Shown here in pieces: positions 31,736 through 41,139 of a stretch of DNA of 64,000 nt. Under the pieces are notes generated by a model. That model was not told the DNA's origin, did no database searches, and saw only the letters and a program-made list of their open reading frames with translations. The position numbers and the translations under genes were made by a program. The number at the start of each line of letters is the position of its first letter. The first letter of the stretch is position 1. This stretch comes from Oceanospirillaceae bacterium UBA7410 (GTDB lineage Bacteria > Pseudomonadota > Gammaproteobacteria > Pseudomonadales > Balneatricaceae), in the NCBI GenBank assembly GCA_002470565.1, contig DKMQ01000100.1:2613-66612 (forward strand). Reading direction: 5' to 3'.

Positions 31736-31996
31736 TTATTCATGTACATCAAACTCACTATCCAGGCGTCCCATCCGAATTGCATAAGCGACAGTCAGTA
31801 GACAAAAAACTAAAATACTGCCCTGATTGGCAAACCAATAGCCTAGCTTAAATCCAAATATATTGAATTGATTTAGCTCTTCAACAAAAATAATGCCAAA
31901 GCCAAAAGAGACCACGAACCAAACCACAAGGTAGGAAAAAATAATTTGTAAATTACGATGCCAATATTGCTCTGCTTTATTAATATCTTGTTTCAT
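31736..31996 (-). CDS. DUF4212 symporter small subunit
   Basis: An 86-residue protein with two membrane helices (about 18-40 and 54-74) and the sequence FGFKLGYWFANQGSI between them, the DUF4212 / solute symporter small-subunit pattern. It is always found beside the VC_2705-type symporter, as here (52 bases). The ATG at 31996, preceded by AAAGG, is chosen over an adjacent GTG at 31999. It opens the minus-strand group with the symporter, the CBS/DUF294 gene and the exonuclease. Confidence 0.85.
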   Translation of the reverse strand: MKQDINKAEQYWHRNLQIIFSYLVVWFVVSFGFGIIFVEELNQFNIFGFKLGYWFANQGSILVFCLLTVAYAIRMGRLDSEFDVHE

Positions 31997-32058
31997 CACG
32001 TGCCTTTTTTTATTATTTTTTATGATTCAATCATAACCACTTGAACGATTGAGGGCAA

Positions 32059-32069
32059 CGACATTGTCG
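32059..32069. promoter_or_regulatory. Palindrome in symporter/kinase divergent region
   Basis: CGACATTGTCG is a perfect five-base inverted repeat about one base. It lies 63 bases before the DUF4212 start and 197 before the kinase start. A second palindrome, GTGTTAACAC, sits at 32244-32253 just ahead of the kinase start. Either could be an operator, but no matching copy was seen upstream of acs, so assignment to the response regulator is unsupported. Confidence 0.25.
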
Positions 32070-32265
32070 GGTAAAGATCCCAGCAAAAGTTTCCTGTCAA
32101 ATCATAAAAACAAACATTAGACTTTAGTATAAACAATTGTAAGAAAAATCATAGGTAATTGATTTTAATAAATTTTATCAGAGTCCAGTTTTAAGGCATA
32201 AAACCAGCTGGCGTGTTATAAATAGTCATCGTTTATTTATTCTGTGTTAACACTGTAGGCATCAC

Positions 32266-35200
32266 ATGCTAGACATCTGGGTCATTCTATTCATTTCATT
32301 AGCCTATGTAGGTTTGCTGTTTGGCATTGCTTATTATGGTGACAATCGTCCACAACACGGCTCAAAGTTACTTAGCCAACCTGTCATCTATAGCTTATCC
32401 TTAGCAGTCTATTGCACTTCATGGACTTTTTACGGGTCAGTATCTCGTGCAACCCAAGGCTGGGACTTCCTATCTATTTATCTAGGTCCAATTCTTCTTT
32501 TCACCTTTGGTTGGGGTTTGGTTTATAAAATCATTCTTATTGCCAAGCAAGAAAACCTCACTACGATTGCCGATTTTATTGCCTCAAGGTACGGTAAGAG
32601 CCGAAGCTTAGCCATCGTTATTACCGTGATGGCAACCTTTGGCATACTTCCTTACATTGCTCTACAGCTAAAAGCGGTAGCTCAAAGCTTTACTATTATG
32701 ATTTCTGGTGGAGGAAGTTCAGACTTTGGTTCTAGCAATACTGCATTAGTGGTTGCTATTTTGATGGCAGCCTTTGCGATTTTATTTGGAACTCGACAAA
32801 TAGACACTAGTGAACACCATCGTGGCATGGTACTGGCTATTGCGTTTGAATCTATTGTGAAGTTGCTGGCATTTGTGGCTGTAGGCCTATTTGTAACCTT
32901 TAGTTTATTTGACGGCATTGCAGATTTAAGCGCCCATATAAGCCAAAGCGGCCTGCAACAGCAGCTAGACAACTTTAATCCTTTAAGAGTGAGTTTTCTT
33001 ACCGAAACGCTACTGGCATTGCTAGCCATGCTTTGCCTTCCAAGACAATTTCAAGTGGGTATTGTTGAAAATACAAACCCTAACGATTTGCATACTGCAC
33101 GATGGTTGTTTCCACTTTACTTAATTATATTCTGTATCTTTATGTTGCCCATTGCAGCAGCTGGCAGCTTTCTTTTCAGTGGTCAAGAAATAGCCACTGA
33201 CACCTATGTTTTGATGGTGCCACTAAGCCAGGGCGCAAGCAGCATAGCCACACTAGCCTATATAGGTGGCCTCTCTGCTGCTACAGGCATGGTTATTGTA
33301 GCCACCGTATCTATTAGCACCATGATCAGTAATGACATAGTGATGCCAGTAATATTTCACTTATCACCACTACAAGCATCAGAAGATAAAAACATAGGCC
33401 GGTTATTACTCAAAGTGCGCCGAGTAGTTATTGTGGCTATGCTATTAGCTGCTTACGGTTACTTTTTATTGATTGGTGACGGTAAAAGCTTAGTGTCTCT
33501 AGGCTTAACCGCTTTTGTTGCCGTGGCCCAGTTTGCCCCCGCATTAATCGGCGCTGTATTTTGGCGCCGGGGTAATCGATATGGTGCCTTGGCTGGATTA
33601 GGCACAGGCTTCACTATTTGGATTTACACCCTTATGGTCCCCAATCTTAGTGGCCTTGGATTTGATACCTTAAGTTTAGTCAAAGATGGATTATTTGGTC
33701 TCAGTTGGCTTCGTCCCACGTCTATGTTTGGACTAGAAGGGTTTGATCCTATAACTCACGCTACCCTATTATCTCTAAGTTTAAATATTGTGGCATTTGT
33801 ATGGGTATCCAGACTCACTCAGGCCCGTTTGCAAGATCGAATTCAAGCAGATCATTTTGTGGATCTAAGATTGAGCCAATCTATAGGAAATACTGATAAT
33901 AACTTTGAAAACACGCGCTTTAGCGATCTTCAAACACTCTGTGAGCGCTTTTTAGGTTCTAATAGAACCCATGAAGCATTTCATCAGTTTGCTCGTGCGC
34001 AAAACCGCGACCTAAACTTAAATGACCCCATAGACCAAGCACTAGCGACTTATGCAGAACGCCTTTTAGCAGGTGTGATCGGCGCATCTTCGGCCCGTAT
34101 TATTGTGGCTTCAAGCTTAATGGATACAGAAATGCATTTAGGGGACGTGGTATCCATTGCCGATGAAGCTTCTGCCCTTTTCCAATTTAACCGGACTATG
34201 CTGCAGTCCACTATTGAACACATAGACCAAGGCATCAGTGTGGTGGATAAGGACATGCGCTTGGTAGTTTGGAATCAACGCTATCAAGAAATGTTTGGCT
34301 TTCCTGAAGGTCTTATTAACATCGGCAGGCCCATTGAGGAGGTCATTCGTCATAATGCGATAAATGGAGACTATGGTTTAGGCGTGCTTGAACAACAAGT
34401 TGAACAGCGCCTAAGCACTATGATGGAAGGAAAAAGCAGCACACACCTGCGCTATAGAGCTGACGGCGCTGTGTTTGAAGTGCGAGGCAATGCCATGCTA
34501 GGTGGTGGATACGTTAACACTTATATGGATATTACTAACCATAAACGTATTGAAGCAGCCTTAAAAGAAACCAACGAAACCCTAGAGCAGCGTGTCCAAA
34601 ACCGCACTAAAGCTCTAGTAGTAGCTAATGATGAATTAAGCCAAGCAAAAATTGGAGCAGACCAAGCGAACCAAAGTAAAACACGCTTTTTAGCCGCAGC
34701 CAGCCATGACTTAATGCAACCCCTAAATGCAGCACGACTATTTTCTTCTTCTTTGTCACAACAACACCCTACTGGAAAACTCTCAGATACTTTGCATCAT
34801 TTAGATGATTCGTTAGGTGCTGCTGAAGAGTTGATTGGCACTTTAATAGAAATATCTAAGCTAGATGCAGGAAACCTGTCTCCCAAATTTAGCCATTTTC
34901 CAATAGATAAAATGTTACAAAAGCTGGCTGCAGAGCTGTCTTTATTGTGTCAACAAAAAGGCATTGAGTTTGACTATATGCCGTGCAGCGTAACAGTTTA
35001 CAGTGACGAACAGCATTTACGTCGTATCGTGCAGAACTTTTTAACTAATGCCATGCGCTACACCCCAAAAGGTAAGGTCTTGCTGGGTTGTCGATTAAAA
35101 CAAAATGCCATCGAGATTCAAGTTTGGGATACTGGCATAGGTATAGCACCTCAAAAGCTTACTGAAGTATTTGAAGAGTTTAAACGCATAGATCACCCTG

Positions 35201-35766
35201 CCACTCAAGACATTAAAGGCCTAGGTTTAGGCTTAGCAATAGCAGATCGGACAGCTAAACTACTAGGCCACCATTTGACAGTAAAATCATGGCAAGGCAG
35301 CGGTAGTTTATTTGGCATCATAGTACCGACTGGAGACCCAGATAAGGTGGTCACTAAATCCTCCACTCACACTCAATACAACGCAGGAGGAGGAAGCTTA
35401 GCTAATATGATAGTGCTATGTATAGACAATGAAGCCTCTATACTAATAGGAATGGAACAAGTACTTAGTGGCTGGGGATGCACTGTCATTACCGCCCTTA
35501 GTACCTCACAGGCCTTACAGAATCTAGCAGATGCAAATGTACAACCTAGCGTGATCTTAGCTGATTATCACTTAGACCAAGATCAGACAGGCACTGCGGC
35601 TATCGCAAGAATAAGGCAAGTTTATGAATGCCAAATACCGGCCATTTGTATTACAGCTGATCGCACAGAAGAGGTAGCAAAGGTGGTTTCTGATGAGGAT
35701 GTATTACTGCTGAACAAGCCTCTAAAGCCTGCTGCACTTAGAGCAACATTAAGTCGCCTTAGATAA
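32266..35766 (+). CDS. crbS: Transporter-domain hybrid sensor kinase (CrbS/MxtR type)
   Basis: A 1166-residue hybrid kinase. Residues 1 to about 520 form an SSS-type transporter module with about 13 helices. A PAS domain spans about 645-765 (HIDQGISVVDKDMRLVVWNQ). A HisKA domain carries the phosphate-accepting His814 in ASHDLMQPLN, followed by an HATPase with N box near 924 and DTGIGIAP. A C-terminal receiver (1047-1166) has Asp1100 in ILADYHLD. This layout is that of CrbS of Vibrio and MxtR of Pseudomonas, which act with a LuxR-type regulator to switch on acs. Both regulator and acs follow here on the other strand. The signal is not known from sequence. Confidence 0.85.
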   Translation: MLDIWVILFISLAYVGLLFGIAYYGDNRPQHGSKLLSQPVIYSLSLAVYCTSWTFYGSVSRATQGWDFLSIYLGPILLFTFGWGLVYKIILIAKQENLTTIADFIASRYGKSRSLAIVITVMATFGILPYIALQLKAVAQSFTIMISGGGSSDFGSSNTALVVAILMAAFAILFGTRQIDTSEHHRGMVLAIAFESIVKLLAFVAVGLFVTFSLFDGIADLSAHISQSGLQQQLDNFNPLRVSFLTETLLALLAMLCLPRQFQVGIVENTNPNDLHTARWLFPLYLIIFCIFMLPIAAAGSFLFSGQEIATDTYVLMVPLSQGASSIATLAYIGGLSAATGMVIVATVSISTMISNDIVMPVIFHLSPLQASEDKNIGRLLLKVRRVVIVAMLLAAYGYFLLIGDGKSLVSLGLTAFVAVAQFAPALIGAVFWRRGNRYGALAGLGTGFTIWIYTLMVPNLSGLGFDTLSLVKDGLFGLSWLRPTSMFGLEGFDPITHATLLSLSLNIVAFVWVSRLTQARLQDRIQADHFVDLRLSQSIGNTDNNFENTRFSDLQTLCERFLGSNRTHEAFHQFARAQNRDLNLNDPIDQALATYAERLLAGVIGASSARIIVASSLMDTEMHLGDVVSIADEASALFQFNRTMLQSTIEHIDQGISVVDKDMRLVVWNQRYQEMFGFPEGLINIGRPIEEVIRHNAINGDYGLGVLEQQVEQRLSTMMEGKSSTHLRYRADGAVFEVRGNAMLGGGYVNTYMDITNHKRIEAALKETNETLEQRVQNRTKALVVANDELSQAKIGADQANQSKTRFLAAASHDLMQPLNAARLFSSSLSQQHPTGKLSDTLHHLDDSLGAAEELIGTLIEISKLDAGNLSPKFSHFPIDKMLQKLAAELSLLCQQKGIEFDYMPCSVTVYSDEQHLRRIVQNFLTNAMRYTPKGKVLLGCRLKQNAIEIQVWDTGIGIAPQKLTEVFEEFKRIDHPATQDIKGLGLGLAIADRTAKLLGHHLTVKSWQGSGSLFGIIVPTGDPDKVVTKSSTHTQYNAGGGSLANMIVLCIDNEASILIGMEQVLSGWGCTVITALSTSQALQNLADANVQPSVILADYHLDQDQTGTAAIARIRQVYECQIPAICITADRTEEVAKVVSDEDVLLLNKPLKPAALRATLSRLR

Positions 35767-35818
35767 ACATGGAGTGACTATGCACAGGCGACTTACTTAG
35801 GTAAACGACTTGGTGAGT

Positions 35819-36481
35819 CTACTTAACAGACTCATCTTGAGGGTGTTCGATACGTAAACGCCCCGCTAAGATAACAGCCTGGGTGCGGCTATATACGCCT
35901 AATTTCCGCAATATTGCTGTAACATGGGCCTTAATAGTGGCTTCTGACACACTTAATTCATAGGCAATCTGTTTATTAAGCAGCCCTTCAGTGAGCATCA
36001 CCATAACCTTAAACTGCTGAGGAGTGAGGCTTGCCAACTGACCAGCAAACTTACTGTCCTGGGCGTCCATTTCTTTGTTGGCTGCGGGCAAGTCTGCCGG
36101 AACCCATTGGCCACCGTTGAGAACCTCTGTAATAGCTTCAATAATATCTGACATTGAAGAGGATTTAGGAATAAAACCTGCCGCACCAAAATGCATGGCG
36201 CGGTGGATTACAATGGCTTGTTCATTACCTGAGATCACTATTACTGGCACACTTGGAAAGTGGTTTCGTAAATAGATAAGCCCCGAAAACCCATTTGCTC
36301 CAGGCATGTGCAAGTCTAATAACACCAAATCTATTTCACTATGCATTTGGCGCTCTAAATGCTCTAAGTGCTCCGCTTCTAATACCTTCGCACCATCAAC
36401 TTGCGCACCGATAGCTTGTGTTAACGCCGCCCGAAACAACGGATGATCATCAGCTACGATAATGGTGTAAGCATTAGACAT
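35819..36481 (-). CDS. crbR: LuxR-family response regulator (CrbR/ErdR type)
   Basis: A 220-residue regulator. The receiver domain (about 5-120) has acidic residues VADDH at 9-13, phospho-acceptor Asp56 in LLDLHMPG, and a lysine in IPKSSS. The C-terminal LuxR helix-turn-helix (about 150-212) includes LNKQIAYELSVSEATIKAHV. The start has a strong AGGAGG site. It lies 35 bases after acs on the same strand and is probably co-transcribed with it. The convergent hybrid kinase is its likely partner. Orthologues activate acs, giving a plausible positive loop. Confidence 0.85.
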   Translation of the reverse strand: MSNAYTIIVADDHPLFRAALTQAIGAQVDGAKVLEAEHLEHLERQMHSEIDLVLLDLHMPGANGFSGLIYLRNHFPSVPVIVISGNEQAIVIHRAMHFGAAGFIPKSSSMSDIIEAITEVLNGGQWVPADLPAANKEMDAQDSKFAGQLASLTPQQFKVMVMLTEGLLNKQIAYELSVSEATIKAHVTAILRKLGVYSRTQAVILAGRLRIEHPQDESVK

Positions 36482-36516
36482 AGACGCACCTCCTAAAAAA
36501 TATACAGATTGTTAAG

Positions 36517-38457
36517 TTATTTATTGCAGCGATTTTCAATCAATTCCGTCACTACACCTGGGTCTGATAACGTAGAGGTATCGCCCAACTCGCCATAGTC
36601 GTTAGCAGCAATTTTACGTAGAATACGACGCATAATCTTTCCTGAACGTGTTTTAGGCAAATTAGGTGCAAACTGAATCAAATCTGGTGAGGCAATTGGG
36701 CCAATTTCAGTTCTTACCCACTGCCTTAACTCCTTCATTAACTCAGGACTACTATCAATACCGTCCTGTAATGTAACATAACAATATATGCCTTGGCCCT
36801 TAATTTCGTGTGGGTAACCTACAACGGCAGATTCGCACACAGATTTATGGGCTACTAAAGCACTTTCTATTTCGGCAGTGCCCATGCGATGACCAGAAAC
36901 ATTCAATACATCATCCACACGACCAGTAATCCAATAATATCCATCTTCGTCTCTTTTTGCGCCATCACCTGTAAAGTAATAGTTGGCAAACGTAGAGAAG
37001 TAAGTTTCTTCAAAGCGCTTATGATTGCCCCAAATAGATCGAGCTTGGCCAGGCCAGCTGTCTTTAATGACTAGATTGCCTTCAACGGCGCCTTCTAGCT
37101 CACGGCCTTCATTATCAACTATGGCTGGCTGTACGCCAAAGAATGGCAAGGTTGCAGAACCTGGCTTAGTATCTACAGCCCCAGGTAACGGTGTGATCAT
37201 GTGACCACCTGTTTCTGTTTGCCACCATGTGTCCACAACAGGCGCATTACCTGTGCTAAACACACGCCTATACCAAAGCCACGCTTCAGGGTTGATGGGT
37301 TCGCCTACACTACCTAAAACACGAATACTTGATACGTCAGAACCAGACAACACATCGTCGCCATGCTGCATTAATGCTCGTATCGCTGTGGGTGCAGTAT
37401 AAAACTGATTGACTTTGTGTTTTTCAATCACTTGTCCAAAGCGCGCATTAGTAGGGTAATTAGGCACCCCTTCAAACATCAATGTGGTGGCACGGTTGGC
37501 AAGTGGTCCATAAACTATATAACTGTGACCCGTAATCCAACCTACGTCTGCTGTGCACCAATACACATCGCCTGGTTTGTAATCAAACACAAGTTCGTGT
37601 GTCATTGCACTCCACACTAAATAGCCTGCAGAGGTGTGTTCTAAGCCTTTAGGTTGGCCAGTAGAGCCTGACGTATAAAGAATGAACAGTGGGTCTTCTG
37701 CGCCCATTACTTGTGGTTCATGCTCAGTGCTGGCAGTAGCTACAATGTCGCCATACCAAACGTCACGACCCTCTACCCAAGCAATGTCAGCGCCTGTGCG
37801 CTTAACAACGATGACTGTATCAACACAATCTACGTTAGTTAAACCAGCATCTACGTTGGCTTTTAGGCCGATCTTCTTACCACCACGCAGGCCTTCGTCT
37901 GCCGTAATCACAATATTACTTTTAGCACCTTGTACACGCCCTGCAATAGCATCAGGGGAGAAACCACCAAAAATAACAGAATGCACTGCGCCAATACGGG
38001 CACACGCTAACATGGCCACTGCAGCTTCAGGAATCATTGGCATGTATAAGGTGATTACGTCACCTTTTTTAGCGCCTTGGGCCAACAAAGCATTACTAAA
38101 CTGACACACTTCTTGATGCAGTTCTTTATAGCTAATATGGCGAGAGTCGCTTGGATCATCGCCTTCCCAAATAATAGCAACTTCATCACCATGGTCTGCC
38201 AAATGACGGTCTAAACAGTTGGCAGCAACATTTAATTGACCATCGGCATACCACTTAATAGATACATCATTTGGAGTAAATCTAGTGTTTTTTATTTGCG
38301 TAGGCGCCTTAATCCAATCCAATCTTTCACCCTGCTTACGCCAGAACTCTTCTGGATCTGCAACAGACTGCTGATACATGGCTTCACGTTTTTGTTGGTT
38401 CAGTCCAGAGGCTTGGGCAATTGATGCATCTGCTGGATATGTCTTCACGTCACTCAT
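36517..38457 (-). CDS. acs: Acs, acetyl-CoA synthetase
   Basis: AMP-forming ligase converting acetate, ATP and CoA to acetyl-CoA via acetyl-AMP. The 646-residue length is typical. The ATP-binding motif [14 protein letters not shown] lies near 264-277, WWQTETGG near 412-419, and the C-terminal [15 protein letters not shown] contains the lysine that is acetylated in homologues to switch activity off. It is preceded by a 173-base intergenic region shared with the divergent plus-strand gene and followed by the response regulator that probably controls it. Confidence 0.97.
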   Translation of the reverse strand: MSDVKTYPADASIAQASGLNQQKREAMYQQSVADPEEFWRKQGERLDWIKAPTQIKNTRFTPNDVSIKWYADGQLNVAANCLDRHLADHGDEVAIIWEGDDPSDSRHISYKELHQEVCQFSNALLAQGAKKGDVITLYMPMIPEAAVAMLACARIGAVHSVIFGGFSPDAIAGRVQGAKSNIVITADEGLRGGKKIGLKANVDAGLTNVDCVDTVIVVKRTGADIAWVEGRDVWYGDIVATASTEHEPQVMGAEDPLFILYTSGSTGQPKGLEHTSAGYLVWSAMTHELVFDYKPGDVYWCTADVGWITGHSYIVYGPLANRATTLMFEGVPNYPTNARFGQVIEKHKVNQFYTAPTAIRALMQHGDDVLSGSDVSSIRVLGSVGEPINPEAWLWYRRVFSTGNAPVVDTWWQTETGGHMITPLPGAVDTKPGSATLPFFGVQPAIVDNEGRELEGAVEGNLVIKDSWPGQARSIWGNHKRFEETYFSTFANYYFTGDGAKRDEDGYYWITGRVDDVLNVSGHRMGTAEIESALVAHKSVCESAVVGYPHEIKGQGIYCYVTLQDGIDSSPELMKELRQWVRTEIGPIASPDLIQFAPNLPKTRSGKIMRRILRKIAANDYGELGDTSTLSDPGVVTELIENRCNK

Positions 38458-38630
38458 TGGATGGTTCCTGATTTTGTAGGGCAGAGGTTTAGCTCTACAT
38501 TTATACCAAGTTGGAGCGCATATTAAAATACTACTTTGGCTTAATACAGCACTTCATTTGGTAAACTTATCTTGCCTTGAGGCATGGCATACGCCATCAT
38601 TTGTTATTATGACTTAAAATACTCTTACAA

Positions 38631-39122
38631 ATGCCTATGACTGACCTAAGCCTTGCTTTATTTATCGCTGTTGAAACGTGTTCAGAACCTCCTTATTACC
38701 CTATTGTAGCAGCCTGGACCTTGCCTGATGGTAGCATCAAATCTAGTCTAATCATTGCCGATGATAGCTGGCCACCTCACCTGTGCTATAGCGATCATAT
38801 TTCTGATGAAACTATAGATGCTTTAGGCCACTCAGTAAAAGATGTTTTATTGGAAATGAATGTTGACCTAGATGCTAGCCATGTTGTGGGCCATGCAGAT
38901 TTCTCACCTGCCCAAGGCTTAGAGCATTTAGTAGATGCCTTAGATATTGAATTAGCGTTTGAAGTATCTACTAATCAACTAGACATAAGTGAATTACTTG
39001 GCCATGACTGGCGTGATGAATTACAGGATCTATCTCACGAAATGGGCTTAGATTTATTACAAGCTGAAGATCAGGTAAGGCTGATGCAGCTATGCTGGGC
39101 AAGACAAAGTGATGAATTTTAA
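38631..39122 (+). CDS. Hypothetical protein, degenerate exonuclease-like
   Basis: A 163-residue acidic protein that I do not recognise as a named family. The order of motifs recalls a DEDDh exonuclease: a hydrophobic strand LALFIAVET where the usual D-x-E is A-V-E, a DGS turn, a helix after ISDETIDALG, then VVGHADFSPAQGLEHL resembling VGHNxxFDxxxL. The first catalytic aspartate is missing, so an inactive RNase H-like fold is my reading, not a finding. The stop overlaps the next gene by 11 bases. A second ATG lies two codons in (38637); neither has a clear ribosome site. Confidence 0.6.
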   Translation: MPMTDLSLALFIAVETCSEPPYYPIVAAWTLPDGSIKSSLIIADDSWPPHLCYSDHISDETIDALGHSVKDVLLEMNVDLDASHVVGHADFSPAQGLEHLVDALDIELAFEVSTNQLDISELLGHDWRDELQDLSHEMGLDLLQAEDQVRLMQLCWARQSDEF

Positions 39123-39705
39123 GCTCGTTGTTTCAGCTCTATTAATGCTGCTAGTGAGTGCATGTAGCAGCCTGGGCACCGTGTCTAGCAAACCCCATAC
39201 GCCAGACAACTTGTGTGGTATTTTTGCGCAATTTAAAGACTGGCAAACAAGCGCCATTGCTTCTGAACAGCAGTGGAAAATAGATCAATCCATTAGCATG
39301 GCTTTCATTAACCATGAATCTGATTTTAATGCTAAAGCAAGACCACCTCGTAAAAGAACATTTGGTATTATCCCAGGCAAACATCTATCTTCTGCTTACG
39401 GCTATCCGCAGGCTATTAATGGCACTTGGCTCATGTACAAACAATTGACCGGTTACACCAACGCCCAGCGCACTGACTTTAATGATGCGATTGACTTTGT
39501 AGGCTGGTACAACGCACGATCAGTGCGTCTAAATAACATACAGCCAAACGATACCTACAACCTTTATCTAGCTTACCACGAGGGCCATGGCGGCTTTGCT
39601 AACAAATCATACTTGGCCAAACCTTGGTTACTCAATGTGGCTCAAGATGTTGCTCATCAAGCTGAGCGTTATCGCCGCCAGTTGGATTTTTGCTCACCCA
39701 TATGA
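39112..39705 (+). CDS. Lipoprotein with lytic-transglycosylase-like domain
   Basis: A 197-residue predicted outer-membrane lipoprotein. The signal peptide ends in the lipobox LVSAC with Cys18 as lipidated residue. The mature part resembles an SLT fold: FINHESDFNAKA places a candidate catalytic Glu at 69, followed by GYPQAINGTWLMYK, similar to the GLMQI-x-PxTW motif, and LYLAYHEGHGGF. Cleavage of peptidoglycan is therefore likely but not shown. The ATG at 39112 is preferred to a GTG one codon earlier. The overlap with the upstream gene suggests coupled expression. Confidence 0.72.
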   Translation: MNFKLVVSALLMLLVSACSSLGTVSSKPHTPDNLCGIFAQFKDWQTSAIASEQQWKIDQSISMAFINHESDFNAKARPPRKRTFGIIPGKHLSSAYGYPQAINGTWLMYKQLTGYTNAQRTDFNDAIDFVGWYNARSVRLNNIQPNDTYNLYLAYHEGHGGFANKSYLAKPWLLNVAQDVAHQAERYRRQLDFCSPI

Positions 39706-39733
39706 TTTATTGTAGTTGACAACGGACCTTTTC

Positions 39734-39952
39734 ATGATAGTACCTTGGCAAAATATCAATACAGATACGCTAAACCACTTATTAGAAGAATTTGCTAGCA
39801 GAGACGGTACAGACTATGGGGCTTATGAAACGAGCTTAGAGGACAAGGTGGTTCAGCTAAAAGTACAGCTGCAGCAAAAGCGTATTGTGGTAGTTTATAG
39901 TGAGTTACATGAGTCTGTGAATATAGTTTCTGCCGATCAGTTCAGTGGATAA
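39734..39952 (+). CDS. UPF0270 (YheU-like) protein
   Basis: A 72-residue conserved protein. The start MIVPWQNINTDTLNHLLEEF, the block REGTDYG-like SRDGTDYGAYE and the end VVYSELHESVNIV align with E. coli YheU. The ATG at 39734 gives this exact family N terminus; a TTG at 39716 would add six residues and is rejected. Function is unknown. It lies 28 bases after the lipoprotein gene and may share its transcript. Confidence 0.85.
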   Translation: MIVPWQNINTDTLNHLLEEFASRDGTDYGAYETSLEDKVVQLKVQLQQKRIVVVYSELHESVNIVSADQFSG

Positions 39953-39969
39953 CCCGCCATTAATTGGCA

Positions 39970-40212
39970 TCAACCGCCTTTGCGAATAACATACTGATAC
40001 TGCGCTCCATCATCTACCTGCTGGATCAACTCATGGCCTAAAAACAAACAAAATTTAGGAATATCTCTTTTGGTTGAAGGATCTGTCGCCAACACTTTAA
40101 CCACATCACCTGCTTTAATGTCTTTAAAAGTACTATGCAACATCATCACAGGCTCCGGACAAAAAAGCCCTGTGGTGTCTAACAGTTTGTCGATGGTATG
40201 GGTATTGTGCAT
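39970..40212 (-). CDS. tusA: TusA-family sulfur carrier
   Basis: An 80-residue SirA/TusA-family protein. The motif LFCPEPVMML carries the active Cys18 and the CPxP signature; the family accepts persulfide sulfur from IscS and relays it for 2-thiouridine formation in tRNA and other uses. No tusBCDE or mnmA is in view. The ATG at 40212 is chosen over an adjoining GTG. The end of the gene faces the UPF0270 gene, with 17 bases between stops. Confidence 0.85.
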   Translation of the reverse strand: MHNTHTIDKLLDTTGLFCPEPVMMLHSTFKDIKAGDVVKVLATDPSTKRDIPKFCLFLGHELIQQVDDGAQYQYVIRKGG

Positions 40213-40273
40213 CACTTTTCATACTCTGGTAATGACCGCCATTAAAAAGCGATCTCACATTTTTTAAATTTTA

Positions 40274-40930
40274 TTACACGCTAAATTTGGTTGATATTAA
40301 CGTGTGCTTAGCCCACTTTTCAAGCTCTAAAACTGAGTGTTCAATAGCTTGAATTTGACTCAATTTTGCATCTTTAAAAGGCTTTAAACTGTGATCCAAA
40401 TGATCAAACCAATGCACATTAATGTGTTTTGGCATTTGATAACTTAAAACCTCATCATAACTACCCAAAGCATCTCGTGTACCTTGAAAAACAATGCCAG
40501 GCTTTTGGCTAGTTAACAAATGTGCTACTCGTAAAGTCTCTGGCTTACGCTGTGGGTGAAAGGGATAACCTAGGGCGAACCAACCTAAAGCATGAGTCTG
40601 CTCTACAATTAAACTTGCCACACGCCCCCCAAGCGACTTGCCACCAATAATAAGTGGCCCAGACAATGCCAGAGATTCAAGTAATGCTATAAACTCTAGC
40701 TGCAGCTTAGAGACTGCTGTGGGCGGCCGCCTAATACCTGAAGTTTGCATTTGCTGCATGTAGCCAAATTCAAATAAATACACCGTGAAATCCTTTGCAC
40801 TCATCTTACTCGCAACTGCCTGCATAAACTCATGATTCATACCAATTCCAGAACCATGGGCAAAAACCACATTGATGGCCCCCGTGCCATACTTTTGCAC
40901 CTTGGTATGAGTCGCTTGCGTAATCATCAT
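40274..40930 (-). CDS. KANL3/Tex30-type alpha/beta hydrolase
   Basis: A 218-residue alpha/beta hydrolase. The oxyanion-type AHGSGIGMNHEF lies at 24-35, the nucleophile Ser99 in GGKSLGGRVAS, the acid Asp153 in QGTRDALG, and His180 in LDHSLKP, a full triad. The short size and lack of a large lid fit the KANL3/Tex30 group of unknown substrate. AAGGAG lies just upstream; either of two adjacent ATG codons could start. It stands alone between tusA and a divergent hypothetical gene. Confidence 0.8.
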   Translation of the reverse strand: MMITQATHTKVQKYGTGAINVVFAHGSGIGMNHEFMQAVASKMSAKDFTVYLFEFGYMQQMQTSGIRRPPTAVSKLQLEFIALLESLALSGPLIIGGKSLGGRVASLIVEQTHALGWFALGYPFHPQRKPETLRVAHLLTSQKPGIVFQGTRDALGSYDEVLSYQMPKHINVHWFDHLDHSLKPFKDAKLSQIQAIEHSVLELEKWAKHTLISTKFSV

Positions 40931-41139
40931 AAAACTCCTTTTACTAGATCATAATTATCCCATACTCACTTCAATCTGACTATGCTAGGTATAAGCTCAA
41001 AGCATATCGACCCCGCCTGCACATATCTAGGAAACCCAATCTTTTAACCACCTAAACAACTCACCACCCCATTGCATGCCACTGCCGCAAGTGACAAAAT
41101 CAACGCTCATTAATAATAAAAACACACCAAGGATTCATT

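Noticed and set aside
38458-38630. CRP or sigma-54 site upstream of acs
   Set aside because: No TGTGA-N6-TCACA dyad and no proper GG/GC -24/-12 pair could be found.
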